Position numbers and translations under genes: made by a program. A DNA stretch of 64,000 bases from NCBI RefSeq assembly GCF_020524045.1, contig NZ_JAIVKL010000005.1, positions 62,001 to 126,000 of the forward strand. Direction: 5' to 3'. Positions within the stretch are counted from its first letter, which is position 1; every line of letters starts with the position of its first letter. Origin of the DNA: Metabacillus litoralis (GTDB taxonomy: Bacteria; Bacillota; Bacilli; Bacillales; Bacillaceae). The notes beneath the pieces are model-generated. The model did not search any database, had not been told where the DNA came from, and was given only the letters and a program-made list of their open reading frames with translations. Of this stretch, positions 9,860-18,024 are shown one piece after another.

Positions 9860-10882
9860 ATGGAACAGAGAACATCACTTGATAATCAAGGATATATTCA
9901 GCGAAATCTCCTAGATAAGAAAGACTTCAGCATAAAACGCTTTTTCCTACAATGGGAATGGATGTTAGTTATCATTTTAGTTGCTGTTATGATTATTAAC
10001 TCTAATTTATCACCATATTTTCTTAATTATGCTAGTTTACGAGATGGAACGATGATCTTTTTAGACAAAGCATATATTGTCTTTCCAATGGCTATGATCA
10101 TGATTCTACGTGATATTGATATATCTGTTGGTTCAACAGTTGCGTTATCATCCGTCGTTATGGCGACAATGTACAACAATTTAAGTGTGCCGATGGAACT
10201 AGCTATTGTCATTTGCTTAGCGGTAGGTGCTCTTTGTGGATTAATAAATGGAATACTTATAGTTAAGTTCAAGGAGTTATCAGCTGTTATTGTCACATTA
10301 GGAACAATGATTCTCTATCGTGGTATCGCTTACATCATCTTAGAAGATCAATCAGCAGGTAATTTTCCTGAATGGTTTGGTTTTTTTGGATGGGGCTATG
10401 TGTTTGGTATTCCATTTATTTTAATATTATTTCTTGTAATGGCTGTTCTGTTTGGATTGTTACTGCACAAAACAACATTTGGACGTCAAATATTTGCAAT
10501 GGGAAAAAACCCAACAGCAAGTCGATTTTCTGGAGTTAAAGTTGACCGAATTAAGATCATTGTTTTTACATTAGCAGGTCTTATGGCTGGTTTAACCGCT
10601 CTATTTCTATCATCAAGAATGGGAAGCACTCGACCAAATGTAGCTACAATGTATGAGTTAGATGTTATTGCAATGGCTGCACTAGGTGGGATAAGTACAG
10701 CTGGAGGAAAAGGGAAAATCATTGGAACTGTTATTGCGGTGTTTATTATTGGGTACCTTCAATACGGTTTAGGGCTTATTAATATACCTGCTCAAACATT
10801 GCTTATTGTTGTTGGAGCATTGTTAATACTGTCAGTGGCAGTACCAAAAATCAAAATGCCAAGTATTCTTAAAAAGAAGTAA
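9860..10882 (+). CDS. sugar ABC transporter permease 2 (RbsC/RhaQ type)
   Basis: 340 residues, BPD_transp_2 family, with a hydrophilic N-terminal ~35 residues and then multiple membrane segments. The loop motif MILRDIDISVGS corresponds to the same region of permease 1, and the glycine-rich segment AALGGISTAGGKGKI is conserved. GAGGAGG lies 12 bp before ATG 9860. The two permeases are clearly different sequences, consistent with a heterodimer as in rhamnose or AI-2 importers rather than the homodimer of RbsC. Confidence 0.9.
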   Translation: MEQRTSLDNQGYIQRNLLDKKDFSIKRFFLQWEWMLVIILVAVMIINSNLSPYFLNYASLRDGTMIFLDKAYIVFPMAMIMILRDIDISVGSTVALSSVVMATMYNNLSVPMELAIVICLAVGALCGLINGILIVKFKELSAVIVTLGTMILYRGIAYIILEDQSAGNFPEWFGFFGWGYVFGIPFILILFLVMAVLFGLLLHKTTFGRQIFAMGKNPTASRFSGVKVDRIKIIVFTLAGLMAGLTALFLSSRMGSTRPNVATMYELDVIAMAALGGISTAGGKGKIIGTVIAVFIIGYLQYGLGLINIPAQTLLIVVGALLILSVAVPKIKMPSILKKK

Positions 10883-10952
10883 TACAACCATGTTATACGC
10901 CAGTTTTTAACTGTTATGTATAAATTAAATTACAAAAAAGGGGAGAAAAAGC

Positions 10953-12005
10953 ATGAGAAAATTTTTATCTATTTTATTGTCAGTTGTATTCCTTTCTTCT
11001 ATTCTTGTAGCGTGTAGTCAAGGAGCACCTCAAACAGGTGGGTCTAGTAGTGAAGGTGGAGAAGATGGTGGTTCTTCCAATAAATATGCATTTGTTTTTA
11101 AAAACACTGGAAATCCATATGGGGAAAAAATGATGGATGGATTTAAGTCAGCTGTAGAGGAGCTTGGTGGGGAAGTAATTCTTCGTTCACCAGATCAACC
11201 AACAGCAGAGGGACAAATTCAAATTATTGAACAATTAATTACGCAAAAAGTAGCTGCTATTGCAATTGCAGGTAATGACCAAGATGCATTAGAGCCTGTA
11301 TTAAAGAAAGCAATGGATCAAGGAATTAAAGTCCTTTCAGTAGATTCAGCTGTAAATGCAAATAGTCGTCATATCCATGTTAATCAAGCCAATCCTGAAA
11401 GAATTGGTCGTGTTCAAATTGAAGCTGTTAATGAAATGATTGATGGAGAAGGGCAAATTGCCGTGTTAAGTGCAACATCACAAGCAACGAACCAAAATCT
11501 TTGGATTGAATGGATGAAAAAAGAATTAGAAAAACCAGAATATGCAAATATTGAATTAGTAAAAGTAGCTTATGGTGATGATTTACGAGATAAAAGTGTA
11601 TCTGAAACAGAAGCATTGTTAAAATCTTATCCTGATTTGAAAGCAATTATTGCACCAACAACAGTGGGTATTGCTGCAGCGGGTAAAGTTCTAACTGATA
11701 AAGGACTTGAAGGTAAAGTAGCTTTAACAGGTTTAGGACTTCCTTCTGAAATGGCTAGTTATATTGAAAGTGGTGTATCACCATGGATGTACTTATGGAA
11801 TCCAATTGAAGTTGGCGAAGCTGCTGGTTATACTGCATATTCATTAGTAGAAGGAAAGATTACAGGAGCAGTTGGTGATACTTTTGATGCAGGTGACCTT
11901 GGAAGCCAGGAAGTAGTGGAAGATGGTGACGGTACTCAAATTATGCTTGGCGACCCATTCAAATTTGACGCAGAAAACATTGCTGATTGGAAGGATGTTT
12001 ACTAA
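10953..12005 (+). CDS. sugar-binding lipoprotein of the importer (RhaS/RbsB type)
   Basis: 350 residues. The signal peptide ends in lipobox LVAC near residue 21 and is followed by a low-complexity Gly/Ser/Glu linker (about residues 25-45) that spaces the domain from the membrane. The rest is a Peripla_BP_4 fold with alternating Rossmann elements. It lies 70 bp after permease 2 with a good GGGGAG site before ATG 10953. It is the solute receptor of the transporter encoded just upstream. Pentose, rhamnose or AI-2 would fit the family; rhamnose is preferred from context. A strong terminator follows. Confidence 0.88.
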   Translation: MRKFLSILLSVVFLSSILVACSQGAPQTGGSSSEGGEDGGSSNKYAFVFKNTGNPYGEKMMDGFKSAVEELGGEVILRSPDQPTAEGQIQIIEQLITQKVAAIAIAGNDQDALEPVLKKAMDQGIKVLSVDSAVNANSRHIHVNQANPERIGRVQIEAVNEMIDGEGQIAVLSATSQATNQNLWIEWMKKELEKPEYANIELVKVAYGDDLRDKSVSETEALLKSYPDLKAIIAPTTVGIAAAGKVLTDKGLEGKVALTGLGLPSEMASYIESGVSPWMYLWNPIEVGEAAGYTAYSLVEGKITGAVGDTFDAGDLGSQEVVEDGDGTQIMLGDPFKFDAENIADWKDVY

Positions 12006-12072
12006 TTCAAGTTCGGACAGTTAATAATAGAAACAAAACGTAAGAAAAAGGTCTAAATTAATAGTAGATTTA

Positions 12073-12113
12073 AAAACCTAAGCATGCTCAACACGAGTAT
12101 GCTTAGGTTTTTC
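12073..12113 (+). terminator. terminator of the ABC importer operon
   Basis: AAAACCTAAGCAT pairs with ATGCTTAGGTTTT around a 13-base loop, followed by T residues. Confidence 0.9.
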
Positions 12114-12138
12114 TATTAAATCACTATGAAAGCAGGGG

Positions 12139-12454
12139 ATGATGATGAATAGAAAAAAATTTGCCTGGACGTGGAAGATAAAAGAGGAAGTATTAGAAGA
12201 ATACGTTGACTTACATCTTAATCCATAATTATGGAAGAGCATAGCAAAGCTGGTATAAGAAACTATTCAATTTTCCAAAATGGAAATCAATTTTTTTTTT
12301 GCTTTGAATGTAATGATGTTGAGGCAGTATTCAATTATATTGCCAAAAGTGAAGTATGTAATAAATGGAATGCTATTACCTCTAAAATGGTGGAAGGTTC
12401 CTTTGACTTTAAAGAAGCAGAACCATTCAACCTATGAATGAAGTCTTTTATTTA
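12139..12454 (+). pseudogene. rhaM: L-rhamnose mutarotase, frameshifted remnant
   Basis: Three pieces in different frames together rebuild a ~105-residue rhamnose mutarotase. Piece 1 (12139-12225, ATG after CAGGGGA) reads MNRKKFAWTW...DLHLNP and then hits TAA. Piece 2 (12231-12437) reads MEEHSKAGIRNYSIF...SEVCNKWNAI...PFNL. Piece 3 (from 12434) gives NEVFYL, the family C-terminus. Aligned from memory to family members, about 7 bases are missing at 12226-12230, taking out the conserved IWPE region, and a second shift lies at ~12434. A mobile repeat is inserted immediately after the FYL codons. Functional RhaM interconverts alpha and beta L-rhamnose. It is almost certainly inactive unless the sequence has errors. 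Confidence 0.85.
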
Positions 12455-12617
12455 GGCTCTTTTCTGAAAGATTGTTGCATTGTAAACAAAAATATATAGG
12501 AGAAACAGTGTATTTTCGCAAAAGAGCTACTATTTTATGAAGAAAAGATGCAACTAGACTTATTACAATGCTGATTTCTTCGGGTATTTATAAGCAACAA
12601 TGTTTGCGAAAACAGCC
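12455..12617 (+). mobile_element. MITE-like repeat, copy 1 (163 bp)
   Basis: Starts GGCTCTTTTCTGAAAG and ends CGAAAACAGCC, so the termini are imperfect inverted repeats of about 24 bp. It is flanked by a perfect 8-bp duplication TTTATTTA (12447-12454 and 12618-12625). The internal segment AAAAGATGCAACTAGACTT is the conserved core shared by all copies. It has no coding capacity. It sits at the extreme 3' end of the mutarotase pseudogene. Confidence 0.9.
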
Positions 12618-12625
12618 TTTATTTA

Positions 12626-12864
12626 AAATAGACAACTCTTTCGAAGGAAATTCATGATTTGTGATTGTTTTTTTTAGATAAAAGATGTTAGTTTTAGAAA
12701 GGGGAGGATAACTGTTATACCTATTTTCCTGTTATAATCAAACTAACAACTAATATCTTACTTAGTTACATACCATTCTCTTATTTTGATAAGGAACTTC
12801 TGTGATATATAGAGGATGCCATCTAAAAATATGAGGATTCTATATTCTTAAGGAGGAACATGAC
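12626..12864 (+). other. intergenic stretch with probable nitroreductase promoter
   Basis: No gene is seen. An extended -10 (TGTTATAAT at about 12731-12739) lies roughly 125 bp before the nitroreductase start, leaving a long untranslated leader in which no recognisable structure was found. Confidence 0.35.
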
Positions 12865-13350
12865 TTGACTATCACTGATATCATTTATTCACGACGAACA
12901 ATTAAAAGCTTCAAAGACGACTCAGTCTCCATGGAACACATTAGTAAATGGCTACAAGCAAGCACTATGGCACCAAATCACAAAATGACTGAGCCATGGG
13001 AAGTGTATGTGGTAGGTCCTGAGACAAGAGCAGCTTTAAATCATAAAGCTAATTTCTTCAATGCTCCTGTTGTAATGGCAGTTTTATCAAAGCATGGTAG
13101 TACAGAAGTTGAAAAAGCAGAGAACGCTTTAGCTACTGCTTGCTTTGTACAAAATTTCAATTTGATTGCCTGGGAAGAAGGAGTCGGTACATTCTGGTCT
13201 TCTGTAGGAAATGCTCAGAAAAACCGTGACATTCTCGGTGTTCCAGAGGGATATGATGTGATTGGCGTATTTGGAGTGGGTTACCCAGAGGAAGTAAATT
13301 CTCCAAAAGAAAGAACGTCAATTGAAGAAAAAATTAAGTACTTACCTTAA
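12865..13350 (+). CDS. short nitroreductase family protein
   Basis: 161 residues of the FMN-dependent nitroreductase superfamily. The N-terminal SRRTIKSFKDD is the family phosphate/FMN-binding segment (usually RRSxRxF) and the APNHKMTEPW motif follows. The C-terminal GVGYPEE matches the usual GYP motif. It is shorter than typical ~200-residue members and close to the minimal type. AGGAGG at 12851-12856 serves the TTG at 12865; the nearby ATG at 12860 runs into a stop after two codons. The substrate is unknown; it reduces nitro compounds or quinones in family terms. It is not obviously linked to pectin use. Confidence 0.85.
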   Translation: MTITDIIYSRRTIKSFKDDSVSMEHISKWLQASTMAPNHKMTEPWEVYVVGPETRAALNHKANFFNAPVVMAVLSKHGSTEVEKAENALATACFVQNFNLIAWEEGVGTFWSSVGNAQKNRDILGVPEGYDVIGVFGVGYPEEVNSPKERTSIEEKIKYLP

Positions 13351-13403
13351 TGTATGGTGATAAGAAGAAATAAGTAAATGGTTATTAAGTTTTATCACAG
13401 TAG

Positions 13404-13436
13404 AGGCTGTCCTAAAGTGGAGCAGCCTTCTTTTTA
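13404..13436 (+). terminator. terminator after nitroreductase gene
   Basis: AGGCTG pairs with CAGCCT around a ~15-base loop, followed by CTTTTT. Confidence 0.65.
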
Positions 13437-13529
13437 TACACAAACAACACATGACAGGAAAATGCTCGTTGACTCAATTTTTCTTAAAGGAAAGGCTATG
13501 TTAAAGATTAATGTTGATTTTTGGCACTT

Positions 13530-13622
13530 TGTTGATCGGAGTGCAAGGCATGAGCCTTCTACTTAGAGGAGCGTGTCCAGGGGAGACCCCACAGACGCTC
13601 GAGCCGAGGGAGGCTCCCTAAT
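13530..13622. repeat. GC-rich Bacillaceae palindromic repeat, decayed copy
   Basis: The stretch is much richer in G and C than its surroundings. It contains GGAGCGTGTCCAGGGGAGAC, CCACAGACGCTCGAGCCGAG and GGAGGCTCC, typical pieces of the repeat seen in a fuller form at 22951-23080. The ends are degraded. Confidence 0.55.
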
Positions 13623-13682
13623 TCATGCAAATATTTTTCTTATTAATGCGTTAGCCACTGTTAGTAATGTAGGTATCATAAA

Positions 13683-13858
13683 TTGACCGCATATATAATC
13701 TTTGTTAATATAAAGCTAACTGAATCGTGATTACTCCAAAGGGGAGTAGCTGTTAAACAAAGTCGTCATTTCGGGTATGACTACTCCGGCTTTGTTGGCA
13801 AGATAATTGCTAGCGAGACCTTTGCCAATTCTTTTTAATTGGTGAAGGTCTTTTTTTT
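13683..13858 (+). ncRNA. yybP-ykoY manganese riboswitch with terminator, no downstream target
   Basis: The aptamer hallmarks occur in order: AAAGGGGAGTAGC (13738-13750), GTCGTCATTTCGGG..GACTACTCCGGC, then GGCAAGATAATTGCTAGCGA (from about 13797) and GAGACCTTTGCC. This is the yybP-ykoY (Mn2+-sensing) layout. AGACCTTTGCCAATT then pairs with AATTGGTGAAGGTCT and is followed by eight T residues (13816-13858), the usual terminator-type expression platform. A promoter fits at TTGACC (13683) and TAATAT (13706) with 17-bp spacing. Normally such an element precedes a YkoY/TerC, MntP or P-type ATPase gene; here the next gene is a kinase 350 bp away beyond a mobile repeat. Confidence 0.85.
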
Positions 13859-13892
13859 AGACCTTTACATGAGTAAGTAAAGGTTCTTTTTA
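13859..13892 (+). terminator. second hairpin directly after the riboswitch
   Basis: AGACCTTTAC pairs with GTAAAGGT and is followed by CTTTTT. Its 5' arm repeats the AGACCTTT of the riboswitch terminator, suggesting a local duplication or a tandem terminator. Confidence 0.6.
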
Positions 13893-13953
13893 AGATAGAT
13901 GAAAATATATTTGGGGATATTGCAGAATTCATTTTGCTTTTTACTTTGTGGAA

Positions 13954-14107
13954 GGCTCTTTTCTGAAAGATTGTTGCTACTTTACTTAATTATCTATTGA
14001 AAACAGTCTTATTATTGCATACGTTCTAGCAAAAAAGATGCCACTAGATTTTATACAGTGCTGTTTCTTTCAAGATTGTTAAAACAACAAAGTTTACGAA
14101 AATAGCC
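13954..14107 (+). mobile_element. MITE-like repeat, copy 2 (154 bp)
   Basis: GGCTCTTTTCTGAAAG...CGAAAATAGCC with the internal core AAAAGATGCCACTAGATTTT. It is flanked by TTGTGGAA (13946-13953) and TTGAGGAA (14108-14115), an 8-bp duplication with one change. It lies between the orphan riboswitch and the kinase gene. Confidence 0.88.
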
Positions 14108-14206
14108 TTGAGGAAAGATCACAACCCTAAACGGAGCATATATATATTAATACCTAGATAGATTCTGAGAATAATGAATGTAATCTAAGAAGATAGGGTG
14201 AAGATG

Positions 14207-14878
14207 ATGGAAGAGCAATGGATAATAGTGGATGAACTTTTATCAGAGATAAGAATAGCGTCAAATCCAAAAAATAAACCTGTAACAATTAATGGGCATT
14301 CTAAGGATTTGAGATGTATTGGAATTGGTACAGATGCTGCTGTTTTTCAATATATTCATCTACCAAACTATGCATTTAAACTGTTTGCAGATGAGAAGCA
14401 AGATAAAATTCAACTAGAAGCACAAGTTTATAACAAATTAAATGGATCACCGTATTTCTCTACTTGTTATGCTGCATATGATCGATATTTAGTTTTAAGT
14501 TTTGAATCTGGCATTACACTATACGATTGTTTACTTCAAGGAGTTCATATACCTTATCAAGTGATTGAAGATGTAGAGGATGCAAGGAAATATGCTAAGA
14601 AACAAAATCTAAATCCACGTGATATTCATTTGAAAAATATTTTGTTGCAAGATGGAAGAGCGAAAGTAATTGATGTATCAGAATACTCTAAGCCGGGAGA
14701 TGACCATCGTTGGGAGCATCTAAAAAAAGCTTATCTTGCATATTACGATATAATTGATGGAAAGGCTCTTCCTTTTTGGTTAATGGAAACAGTACAAAGG
14801 TGGTATAATCAAAGGAACTTCTCATCAATTGATGAATTTATGAAAGATGTTCTTAAACTAAAATTCTTTTGGAAATAA
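14207..14878 (+). CDS. small protein kinase-like protein (YrzF type)
   Basis: About 223 residues; the ATG at 14207 is six bases after AGGGTG, better spaced than the GTG at 14198. The protein-kinase-like fold is recognisable from AFKLFADEK (probable ATP-binding lysine), NPRDIHLKNIL (catalytic loop with Asp and Asn) and KVIDVSEY (in place of DFG). It is single-domain, with no membrane segment and no C-terminal PASTA or lectin domain. It resembles small Bacillus kinases such as YrzF. The DVS variant of the metal-binding motif leaves activity open. Its targets are unknown. Confidence 0.8.
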   Translation: MEEQWIIVDELLSEIRIASNPKNKPVTINGHSKDLRCIGIGTDAAVFQYIHLPNYAFKLFADEKQDKIQLEAQVYNKLNGSPYFSTCYAAYDRYLVLSFESGITLYDCLLQGVHIPYQVIEDVEDARKYAKKQNLNPRDIHLKNILLQDGRAKVIDVSEYSKPGDDHRWEHLKKAYLAYYDIIDGKALPFWLMETVQRWYNQRNFSSIDEFMKDVLKLKFFWK

Positions 14879-14947
14879 ATGAACTGAAAATAACAATGAA
14901 CAGCAAATATAACAGAGGATAAAAAGCAGAATGTTTAAATAAGTGTT

Positions 14948-14980
14948 CCAATCTTCTTTCATAGAGATTGGATTTTCTTT
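14948..14980 (+). terminator. terminator after kinase-like gene
   Basis: CCAATCT pairs with AGATTGG around a ten-base loop, followed by ATTTTCTTT. Confidence 0.7.
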
Positions 14981-15058
14981 GTTTCTTTAACTATACTTAT
15001 TAATAGATAATTTGGTGGAGTAAATGCAAAAAAACTTTGACGTATAAAAGGGAGGAGA

Positions 15059-16780
15059 GTGACAACTTTGTTGCTTAAGCCGAAAAAATTAGCTCTTCTA
15101 TCAAACTATAACATTCATCTTTTTAAAAGAGACTTAATAGCAGGAATCACTTTATTCATCATGTTAGTGCCTCAAGGAATGGCTTATGCAATGGTAGCTG
15201 GGCTTCCGGCTGTAATGGGCTTGTATGCTGCAACTGTTCCCTTATTTATTTATGCCATTTTTGCTTCGTCAAAACATTTGTCTATAGGTCCAACTGCAAT
15301 TACTTCTTTACTAGTGTTTTCTGGGGTTTCTACCCTTGAAGCACCTAGTTTAGGATCTTACATATCACTTGTTCTACTACTAGCCTTTATGGTAGGTATT
15401 ATTCAATTATTGTTAGGAATCTTTAGATTGGGATTTATTGTAAAATTTATTCCTCATTCAGTTATGAATGGATATACTTCTGCAGCTGCCATTGTCATAG
15501 GCTTGAGTCAAATTAAACATCTATTAGGCATTAACATTGGAAATCACCTTCAAATTCATCAGATTTTAATGGATATTGTTAATGTAGTAAATGAAACGAA
15601 TATCATCACAGTTGTAATAGGTATTGTAAGTATAACATTGTTGATGTTGTTGAAAAGAATTGCCCCTCGTCTCCCTGGAGCGTTACTTCTTGTTATTTTA
15701 TCTATTGTCGTCGTTTCATTTTTGAACTTAGATAAAAGCGGTGTGAAAATTGTTGGTAGTGTACCAAAGGGCTTTCCTTTATTTTCACTTCCATCTATTT
15801 CTTTAGAACTGATTCAGCTGTTAATTCCTATGGCGATCACCATCGCTCTTTTAGGTTTTATGGAATCACTTGCAATAGGAAAAGTTGTTGCTAAAAAGGA
15901 GAAATATAGAATAAATCCAAATCGAGAACTAGTGGCATTAGGATTATCTAATATGGTAGGTTCATTGTTTCAATCCTTCCCAGTTAACGGAAGCTTCTCT
16001 AGAACGGCTGTTAATCATCAATCAGGCGGAGCTACACAAATAACGTCTGTTATAACTGGGATATTTGTGATTATCACTTTAATGTTTTTTACGTCTTTCT
16101 TTTATTATCTACCAAATGCAGTTTTAGCGGCTATTATTCTTGTTGCGGTTTATAAATTGGTCGATATTAATGAATTAAAACATCTTTTTCAAGTGAAACG
16201 ATTGGAAGGATGGATCTGGATCATTACTTTTTTAGTGACATTATTTATAGGCATTCAATGGGGAATTATTATTGGAGCGGTTTTTACATTAGTGTTATTA
16301 GTTAATAAAAGTTCACGTCCTTCTATTGTCGAGATGGGCTATGTGAAAAATGAGAAAACATTTCGTAATGTAGAGAGATATACTCAGGCCATTACTTCAG
16401 ATGAAGTATTAATACTTAGAATTGATTCAAGTATACATTTCGCAAATATTTCCTATATTGAAGAGAAAATCAAATCGTTTTTAAAAAACTATGGAAAAGT
16501 AAAATGGTTAATCATTGATATGTCAGGTGTTAATGATGTTGATACACTTTCGATCGATACTCTTGAAGAGCTTATTGATCAGAGTGATCAAAAAGGGATT
16601 ACGGTGTTGTTTGCAAGTATGAAAGGCTCTATTCGAGATACAGTAAATAAAGCAAGATGGAACGAGAAATATACAGAACAAATGAATCATTTAACATTAG
16701 AACAGTTGTTAAAAGCGAAAGGACTTAACATAGAGAAATCAGAAAAGGCAGATCCTCATATTATGGATTTTCAAATATAA
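15059..16780 (+). CDS. SulP family anion transporter with STAS domain
   Basis: 573 residues. About eleven to twelve hydrophobic segments fill residues 25-415, with the SulP motif around VPQGMAYAMVAGLPAVMGLY near residue 40. A cytoplasmic STAS domain occupies roughly residues 440-550 (ILRIDSSIHFANISYIEEKI). The family moves sulfate, bicarbonate or related anions; the ion cannot be told here. GGGAGG precedes the GTG at 15059; the TTG at 15068 is an alternative. It is transcribed alone and has no visible link to pectin use. Confidence 0.92.
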   Translation: MTTLLLKPKKLALLSNYNIHLFKRDLIAGITLFIMLVPQGMAYAMVAGLPAVMGLYAATVPLFIYAIFASSKHLSIGPTAITSLLVFSGVSTLEAPSLGSYISLVLLLAFMVGIIQLLLGIFRLGFIVKFIPHSVMNGYTSAAAIVIGLSQIKHLLGINIGNHLQIHQILMDIVNVVNETNIITVVIGIVSITLLMLLKRIAPRLPGALLLVILSIVVVSFLNLDKSGVKIVGSVPKGFPLFSLPSISLELIQLLIPMAITIALLGFMESLAIGKVVAKKEKYRINPNRELVALGLSNMVGSLFQSFPVNGSFSRTAVNHQSGGATQITSVITGIFVIITLMFFTSFFYYLPNAVLAAIILVAVYKLVDINELKHLFQVKRLEGWIWIITFLVTLFIGIQWGIIIGAVFTLVLLVNKSSRPSIVEMGYVKNEKTFRNVERYTQAITSDEVLILRIDSSIHFANISYIEEKIKSFLKNYGKVKWLIIDMSGVNDVDTLSIDTLEELIDQSDQKGITVLFASMKGSIRDTVNKARWNEKYTEQMNHLTLEQLLKAKGLNIEKSEKADPHIMDFQI

Positions 16781-17113
16781 TGTATAAATTATTTAAAAGA
16801 TAAGCACTAATAAGCTGGAAAAATAAGTTCCTTCCATTGCGCTACAGACACTCGACTCGCCGAGGAGGAAGATGAGCTTACTGATGCTCGGTTACTCCTG
16901 CTTAGGTCTCAGTTCTATCTCTAACACGTTGTAGCCTTAGTGTCTTCTGTCAAGAATAGTAGGCTATATATAAATCTATAGACAGAAACTAAAAGACCCG
17001 AATTATTAGGCGGAAAATTAATTGAAATATCACCTAATAGTTCGGATTGATTATTAGCTTAAATACTTGTGTCACAGCCTCTTCCTCAATTCATTGAATC
17101 GAGAAAGTAATTT
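16781..17113. other. non-coding gap with decayed GC-rich repeat and a convergent hairpin
   Basis: No gene is seen. 16828-16900 (GTTCCTTCCATTGCGCTACA, then GCCGAGGAGGAAG) is a degraded copy of the GC-rich Bacillaceae repeat. Around 16998-17050, CGAATTATTAGG pairs with CCTAATAGTTCG over a ~22-base loop and may terminate one or both of the convergent neighbours. Confidence 0.5.
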
Positions 17114-17761
17114 CTACTCAACAATCTTCAACCCGAGCAACCTCGAAAATCCAATAGCTTGATTAGGTGAAACTTCACATCCATTTAAATTCTCAAAAGA
17201 TACAGTGAGTTGTTCAAATGAACAAGTACTAATATTGATTCCTTTAAGTGAAGTTTCAGTAAAATCAGCATCATTAAGATCACAATTTTTAAGACTGACT
17301 TTATTCAATTTACAATCATAAAAATTGGTATGACTTAATAAAGAATCGATAAATCCTACTTGTTTTAAGCGTGCTTCTGCAAAACTACTTAAATTAAGAT
17401 CACAATTTTCAAAAGAAACATTGCCTAGATTAGCATTTGAAAGGTCTAATCCAACGAGTTTGCAATCCTTAAATGTTACTCTATGAATAATACCTTCACA
17501 AAAACGTGCATTGGATAGATTACAATTTTCAAAAATCACATCAGTCATATCAATGTTATAAAAGGAAGAATTTAAAAAAGTTACATTTTTAAAAATAACC
17601 TTTGAAAAAATTACTCGATCAATTTCCTCATGATCAACTTGAGCATTACTCACTATACCATTCATTAATTGAGGATCTTCTTCATAATAAATATCTTGAA
17701 AATTTATCTTGTCTAAGTCTGATCCGGTTTTTGGCGAATCAATTTTTATGTTTTTAGCCAT
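17114..17761 (-). CDS. pentapeptide repeat protein
   Basis: 215 residues. From about residue 45 to 190 the sequence follows the A(D/N)LXX-like period-5 pattern (for example NLSNARFCE, DLSNANLGN, DLNDADFTE), forming a right-handed quadrilateral beta-helix. A proline-free N-terminal ~40 residues and a short C-terminal cap flank it. GGGGTG lies before the ATG on the minus strand. Such proteins include Qnr-type gyrase protectors, but many have no known role; nothing here proves DNA mimicry. It is the only minus-strand gene in the first 45 kb. Confidence 0.9.
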   Translation of the reverse strand: MAKNIKIDSPKTGSDLDKINFQDIYYEEDPQLMNGIVSNAQVDHEEIDRVIFSKVIFKNVTFLNSSFYNIDMTDVIFENCNLSNARFCEGIIHRVTFKDCKLVGLDLSNANLGNVSFENCDLNLSSFAEARLKQVGFIDSLLSHTNFYDCKLNKVSLKNCDLNDADFTETSLKGINISTCSFEQLTVSFENLNGCEVSPNQAIGFSRLLGLKIVE

Positions 17762-17966
17762 ACTACACCCCTAATTAGTTTATTACCATCTATTATGCTA
17801 TATAAAATCAAGTTAAATTATAAGTCTTTATTTTTTAAGCAACTTGTGTGCAAACAGGTCATACACTTAATGAATTATAAATCTCTCATTAATTTAATTT
17901 GTATGAAAATTGCAATATATCATCAAAAAGTATAGAGAAAATCATCAAAACATTATATACTAGTGG

Positions 17967-17980
17967 ACATAAACGAACAA
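17967..17980 (+). promoter_or_regulatory. candidate operator of the DeoR-type regulator, kdgK promoter
   Basis: ACATAAACGAACAA lies 45-58 bp before the kdgK start. The identical 14 bases occur before kduD at 20615-20628. The two promoters flank the gene for a DeoR-type repressor, making this its likely operator. Confidence 0.6.
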
Positions 17981-18024
17981 AAAAGGGATTTTTCGAACTT
18001 TTGCGAAATGAGGGGAGAATTGAG

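Noticed and set aside
12231-12437. Stand-alone small protein of 68 residues
   Set aside because: Its sequence is the middle of rhamnose mutarotase, and the missing ends lie in neighbouring frames, so it is a pseudogene fragment.
13378-13566. Open frame of 62 codons after the nitroreductase gene
   Set aside because: It runs through a terminator hairpin and into a GC-rich repeat, lacks a ribosome site and has no family resemblance.
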